Positions 61,218 to 64,000 of a stretch of 64,000 bases of DNA are shown here, piece by piece; within the stretch, counting starts at the first letter, position 1; each line of letters starts with the position of its first letter. The translations under genes and the position numbers were made by a program. Location of the stretch: assembly GCA_964602515.1 (NCBI GenBank), contig CAZRRJ010000016.1, forward strand, positions 21,830 to 85,829, in the 5' to 3' direction. Under the pieces are notes generated by a model, which was not told where the DNA came from, did no database searches, and saw nothing but the letters and a program-made list of their open reading frames with translations. This DNA is from Carboxylicivirga sp964602515 (GTDB lineage Bacteria; Bacteroidota; Bacteroidia; Bacteroidales; Marinilabiliaceae).

Positions 61218-62975
61218 TTATTCTTCTTTCTTATTCAACGTTATGCAAAGTTCATCCAATTGATCCTTTGTAACGGGTGAAGGTGAGTCAATCATTACAT
61301 CGCGCCCTGAATTATTTTTAGGGAAAGCAATCACATCACGGATGGAATCCAAACCTGCAAATAAAGATACCAGACGGTCGAAACCAAAAGCAACTCCTCC
61401 ATGAGGCGGGGCACCATATTTAAAGGCATTCATCAGGAAGCCAAACTGGCTTTCCGCTTCTTCTTCCGTAAAACCTAATAACTTAAACATCTTCTGCTGT
61501 AACTCATCGTTAAAAATCCGAACGGAACCTCCACCAATTTCAACACCATTAATCACCAGATCATAAGCGTTTGCTCTTACCTCACCGGGTTTAGTGTCCA
61601 ATAAAGACATATCTTCAGCTTTTGGCGATGTAAACGGATGGTGCATCGCATGGAAACGCTTCGCATTTTCGTCCCACTCTAATAATGGAAAATCAACCAC
61701 CCACATTGGCACGAATTTATTTTTATCGCGTAGCCCCAGTTGCTCACCCATTTCCAAACGCAATTCACATAGCGCATTTAAAGTTTTATTACGAGCACCG
61801 GCTAATATTAACACCAAGTCGCCTGCTTTAGCATTAAACTTTTTGCATAATTCCAACAGTTGTGCTTCTGTAAAGAATTTATCAATGGATGACTTAACTG
61901 TGCCATCAGCATTGTATTTGATATATATTAAGCCTCCGGCTCCAATCTGCGGCTTCTTAACAAAGTCTGTCAGTTTATCAAGCTGTTTTCTTGAGTATCC
62001 TGCACAAGCTTCTGCACATATACCACCAACATATTCTGCTTCGTTAAATAATTTAAAATCTGAGCTACGAACATCTTCTGTTACATCTACAAATTTCATT
62101 TCGAAGCGGATATCCGGTTTATCCGAACCATAATACTTCATGGCATCAGCATACGATAAGCGCGGGAAGGTATAATCAATATCAATACCTTTAATCACAC
62201 TAAACAAATGCTTCGTTAATCCTTCAAATGTATTTAATATATCTTCCTGGTCTACAAATGACATTTCACAATCAATTTGTGTAAACTCCGGCTGACGATC
62301 CGCACGTAAATCCTCATCACGAAAACACTTCACAATTTGAAAGTAACGATCAAAACCACTCACCATCAACAATTGCTTAAATACCTGTGGAGATTGCGGA
62401 AGGGCATAGAACTGTCCTTCATTCATGCGTGATGGAACAATAAAGTCACGCGCTCCTTCAGGAGTAGATTTAATTAGAACGGGGGTTTCTGTTTCGATAA
62501 ATTCTTCGCTATTGAGATAATTACGAACTTCGAAAGCAATTTTGTGACGTAATACTAAATTATCACGCACAGGCTTACGACGTAAATCAAGGTAACGGTA
62601 CTTCATACGTAGCTCGTCTCCCCCATCAGTATCATCTTCAATTGTAAACGGAGGTAGTTCTGATGAATTTAACACTGTTAACTCATCCACTAAAATCTCT
62701 ATATCTCCTGTATCGATTTTACCATTTTTATTGCTTCGTTCAGCAACCTGACCATTAACCTGAATCACATATTCACGACCAAGATCATTTGTTTGCTCAC
62801 ATAACTCTTTATGTGTTTCCTCGTTAAATACCAATTGAGTTATACCGTATCTGTCTCTCAAATCGATGAAGGTCATTCCACCTAAGTTCCTTATCTTTTG
62901 TACCCATCCACTAAGGGTAACCGATTGATTGACATTCTCAATCCTTAATTCTCCGCACGTATGTGTCCTGTACAT
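61218..62975 (-). CDS. aspS: Aspartyl-tRNA synthetase
   Basis: Class IIb synthetase charging tRNA-Asp, 585 residues. OB-fold anticodon domain (about 10-100, VTLSGWVQKIRNLGGMTFIDLRDRYG), motif 1 region, motif 2 around CFRDEDLRADRQPEFTQIDCEMSF, bacterial GAD-type insertion (about 285-420), and motif 3 GGVAFGFDRL near the end. Size and insertion fit the bacterial AspRS. I set ATG 62975 (MYRTHTCGEL) instead of the upstream start at 63008, which adds 11 residues that do not look like AspRS. Confidence 0.96.
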   Translation of the reverse strand: MYRTHTCGELRIENVNQSVTLSGWVQKIRNLGGMTFIDLRDRYGITQLVFNEETHKELCEQTNDLGREYVIQVNGQVAERSNKNGKIDTGDIEILVDELTVLNSSELPPFTIEDDTDGGDELRMKYRYLDLRRKPVRDNLVLRHKIAFEVRNYLNSEEFIETETPVLIKSTPEGARDFIVPSRMNEGQFYALPQSPQVFKQLLMVSGFDRYFQIVKCFRDEDLRADRQPEFTQIDCEMSFVDQEDILNTFEGLTKHLFSVIKGIDIDYTFPRLSYADAMKYYGSDKPDIRFEMKFVDVTEDVRSSDFKLFNEAEYVGGICAEACAGYSRKQLDKLTDFVKKPQIGAGGLIYIKYNADGTVKSSIDKFFTEAQLLELCKKFNAKAGDLVLILAGARNKTLNALCELRLEMGEQLGLRDKNKFVPMWVVDFPLLEWDENAKRFHAMHHPFTSPKAEDMSLLDTKPGEVRANAYDLVINGVEIGGGSVRIFNDELQQKMFKLLGFTEEEAESQFGFLMNAFKYGAPPHGGVAFGFDRLVSLFAGLDSIRDVIAFPKNNSGRDVMIDSPSPVTKDQLDELCITLNKKEE

Positions 62976-63005
62976 TGTAATTACATATTTATCGTTGTGA
63001 GTCAC

Positions 63006-63013
63006 CAAATGTA
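63006..63013 (-). promoter_or_regulatory. Predicted -7 element for aspS
   Basis: TACATTTG on the minus strand matches TAnnTTTG, 30 bases before the ATG at 62975. This supports the shorter start. The -33 site is weak. Confidence 0.45.
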
Positions 63014-63037
63014 TACAACGATATTGACGTTAAAAAT

Positions 63038-63045
63038 TATCTTTG
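63038..63045 (+). promoter_or_regulatory. Predicted -7 element for tadA
   Basis: TATCTTTG matches TAnnTTTG exactly, 57 bases before the tadA start; no TTG at the normal -33 distance. Confidence 0.45.
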
Positions 63046-63102
63046 CGAAAATAGTAAGAAAATAAATATAAAAAACCTGATTAATTAAGGATTACAAAAA
63101 AA

Positions 63103-63549
63103 ATGAGTGAAATAGTTTTCTCTGACCAATACTTTATGAAGCAAGCCTTTATGGAAGCTCAGAAAGCACAAGAAAAAAATGAGGTTCCGGTAGGCGCAGT
63201 TGTTGTTTGTCAAAATCAAATAATAGCACGATCTCATAACCTTACTGAAACACTTAATGATGTAACTGCTCATGCAGAAATGCTGGCCATTACAGCTGCT
63301 GCAGATTTTTTAGGTGGTAAATATTTAAATGAGTGTACGCTTTATGTTACTTTAGAGCCTTGTGTTATGTGTGCCGGTGCATTAAGTTGGTCACAACTTA
63401 AGCGTATTGTATATGGTGCCAGAGATGAAAAAAGGGGGTTTGAGCGATGTACGCCACCACTGCTTCACCCTAAGACTGAAATTACCACTGGCATAATGGC
63501 TAAAGAGTGCAAAGAGATTGTGCAACTCTTTTTTAAGAATAAACGGTAA
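63103..63549 (+). CDS. tadA: tRNA-specific adenosine deaminase
   Basis: Zinc deaminase of the cytidine/deoxycytidylate family that converts A34 of tRNA-Arg to inosine. 148 residues. The catalytic signature is HAE in VTAHAEMLAI (H57, E59), with zinc cysteines in LEPCVMCAGAL (C87, C90). The N-terminal EVPVGAVVV is typical of TadA. The family also includes guanine deaminases of similar size, but PCVMCAGAL and the C-terminal Lys/Arg residues favour TadA. Confidence 0.92.
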   Translation: MSEIVFSDQYFMKQAFMEAQKAQEKNEVPVGAVVVCQNQIIARSHNLTETLNDVTAHAEMLAITAAADFLGGKYLNECTLYVTLEPCVMCAGALSWSQLKRIVYGARDEKRGFERCTPPLLHPKTEITTGIMAKECKEIVQLFFKNKR

Positions 63550-63807
63550 TATCCCCAGAGGTATCATCGCACGTTGTACACCGGACAATAACCTGTGCTC
63601 GACATATGAGTTTTACAGAAGATTTTGATTTACTGGCTATTTTATTGAATTCAATCAAAAAATATCAAGTACAAAATAGCCGGAAACAAGACAAAATAGA
63701 ATTTTCCTGTTACTTGTGTTCCGGATCTTCATTCTATTTCAGTTACTAACAGTGTAAACATAGAGAAGGTGTCCGAAAAGCAAATTTTTACTTTTGGGAC
63801 TCTCTCT

Positions 63808-63915
63808 TTAAATCTTAAAACCCAGTCCGAGGTAAAGAATCGTTTTGTTTGATATCAGACCCAATTGCTGCCAATAAGATGATTCTACATATTTTCCTTC
63901 TGATAAACGAAACGC
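63808..63915 (-). pseudogene. Remnant of an outer-membrane barrel gene C-terminus
   Basis: On the minus strand a 35-codon frame runs from just after an in-frame TAG to a TAA. Its product ends NKTILYLGLGFKI, an alternating pattern with a terminal aromatic as in the last strand of outer-membrane beta-barrels, preceded by YVESSYWQQLGLIS. There is no usable start and the upstream coding part is missing, so this seems to be the tail of a broken gene. A chance ORF cannot be excluded. Confidence 0.4.
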
Positions 63916-63940
63916 CTAGTATTTTATAAAATACCAGGCG
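63913..63940 (-). terminator. Hairpin downstream of the right-edge gene
   Basis: CGCCTAGTATTTTA (63913-63926) pairs with TAAAATACCAGGCG (63927-63940) with one mismatch. On the minus strand it lies 25 bases after the stop of the gene entering from the right and is followed by a TTTCGTTT stretch, as for a terminator. Confidence 0.65.
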
Positions 63941-63964
63941 CTTTGCATGATCTGTTTCTATACT

Positions 63965-64000
63965 TTACCTAACAAATACCTTTTGCTCATAAGTCTTACC
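63965..64000 (-). CDS. Partial CDS, C-terminus of a possible type IX-secreted protein
   Basis: The last 11 codons and stop of a gene that begins beyond the right edge. The tail GKTYEQKVFVR resembles the end of the type A sorting domain of type IX secreted proteins (short strand, then a basic-hydrophobic end such as KVIVR). With only 11 residues the assignment is a guess supported by the terminator hairpin just after it. Confidence 0.4.
   Translation of the reverse strand, partial: GKTYEQKVFVR

Larger units (their letters stand above)
63550..63964. other. Gene-poor tail with several inverted repeats
   Basis: 415 bases between tadA and a gene entering from the right edge. Inverted repeats: CTGGCTATTTT (63633-63643)/AAAATAGCCGG (63673-63683) with ATTGAATTCAAT, itself palindromic, in the loop; GGAAACAAG (63682-63690)/CTTGTGTTCC (63713-63722); and GTCCGAAAAG/CTTTTGGGAC (one mismatch, within 63770-63800). 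A remnant of a barrel gene and a terminator are listed separately. Possible decayed mobile-element ends, but no transposase was found. Confidence 0.5.

Overview
The window is a stretch of AT-rich chromosome from a member of the Bacteroidota, most likely an anaerobic, amino-acid-fermenting relative of Bacteroidales/Marinilabiliales. The evidence is the type of genes (Bacteroidota-style dihydroorotase, aspartokinase, long MraY, division PBP with a PASTA domain, glycine-lipid-type acyltransferase pair, a possible type IX secretion tail) and several promoters of the Bacteroidota form TTG-N19-21-TAnnTTTG. No rRNA, tRNA, CRISPR array or intact mobile element was found.

Layout. 1-4.5 kb: housekeeping genes (3' end of a uridine-kinase-like gene, polyprenol-phosphate mannosyltransferase, pyrC) and two lipoproteins. 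4.5-4.9 kb: a gene-free patch with a degenerate two-level tandem repeat. 4.9-11.9 kb: aspartokinase (-), fbp, mfd, and an orphan response regulator (-). 12.0-19.5 kb: coaX followed by an envelope block (outer-membrane barrel, TPR protein, LptC-like lipoprotein, CNNM/CorC-type protein, PpiD/SurA-like chaperone). 19.7-35.5 kb: an entire dcw division and peptidoglycan operon on the minus strand, mraZ-rsmH-ftsL-ftsI-murE-mraY-murD-ftsW-murG-murC-ftsQ-ftsA-ftsZ-yqeY, preceded by four 10-bp direct repeats that look like MraZ operators. 35.7-39.1 kb: an acyltransferase/GNAT pair resembling the glycine-lipid synthases and an SthA-like flavoprotein without redox cysteines.

39.5-52.1 kb is the most interesting part: a lysine fermentation gene set, kat-gctA-gctB-kce-kdd-kamA-kamB-kamC-kamD-kamE-thiolase. 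Lysine would go to beta-lysine (KamA), 3,5-diaminohexanoate (KamDE, B12/PLP, with KamBC as probable reactivase), 5-amino-3-oxohexanoate (Kdd), then acetoacetate plus 3-aminobutyryl-CoA (Kce). No ammonia-lyase gene (kal) is present; a class III aminotransferase heads the operon and would convert 3-aminobutyryl-CoA to acetoacetyl-CoA, which the thiolase cleaves. The CoA-transferase is of the glutaconate type instead of AtoDA. The set therefore suggests a lysine-to-acetyl-CoA variant rather than the classical butyrate route. A 36-codon cysteine-containing small ORF, overlapping a hairpin, is coupled to kdd by TGATG.

52.6-64.0 kb: M28 peptidase, a long PurF-like protein (-), SPOR protein (-), tandem universal stress protein (-), miaB, AhpD-like protein, STAS protein (-), a PlsC-type acyltransferase, aspS (-), tadA, and a gene-poor tail with inverted repeats, a beta-barrel gene remnant and the last codons of a possible type IX secreted protein.
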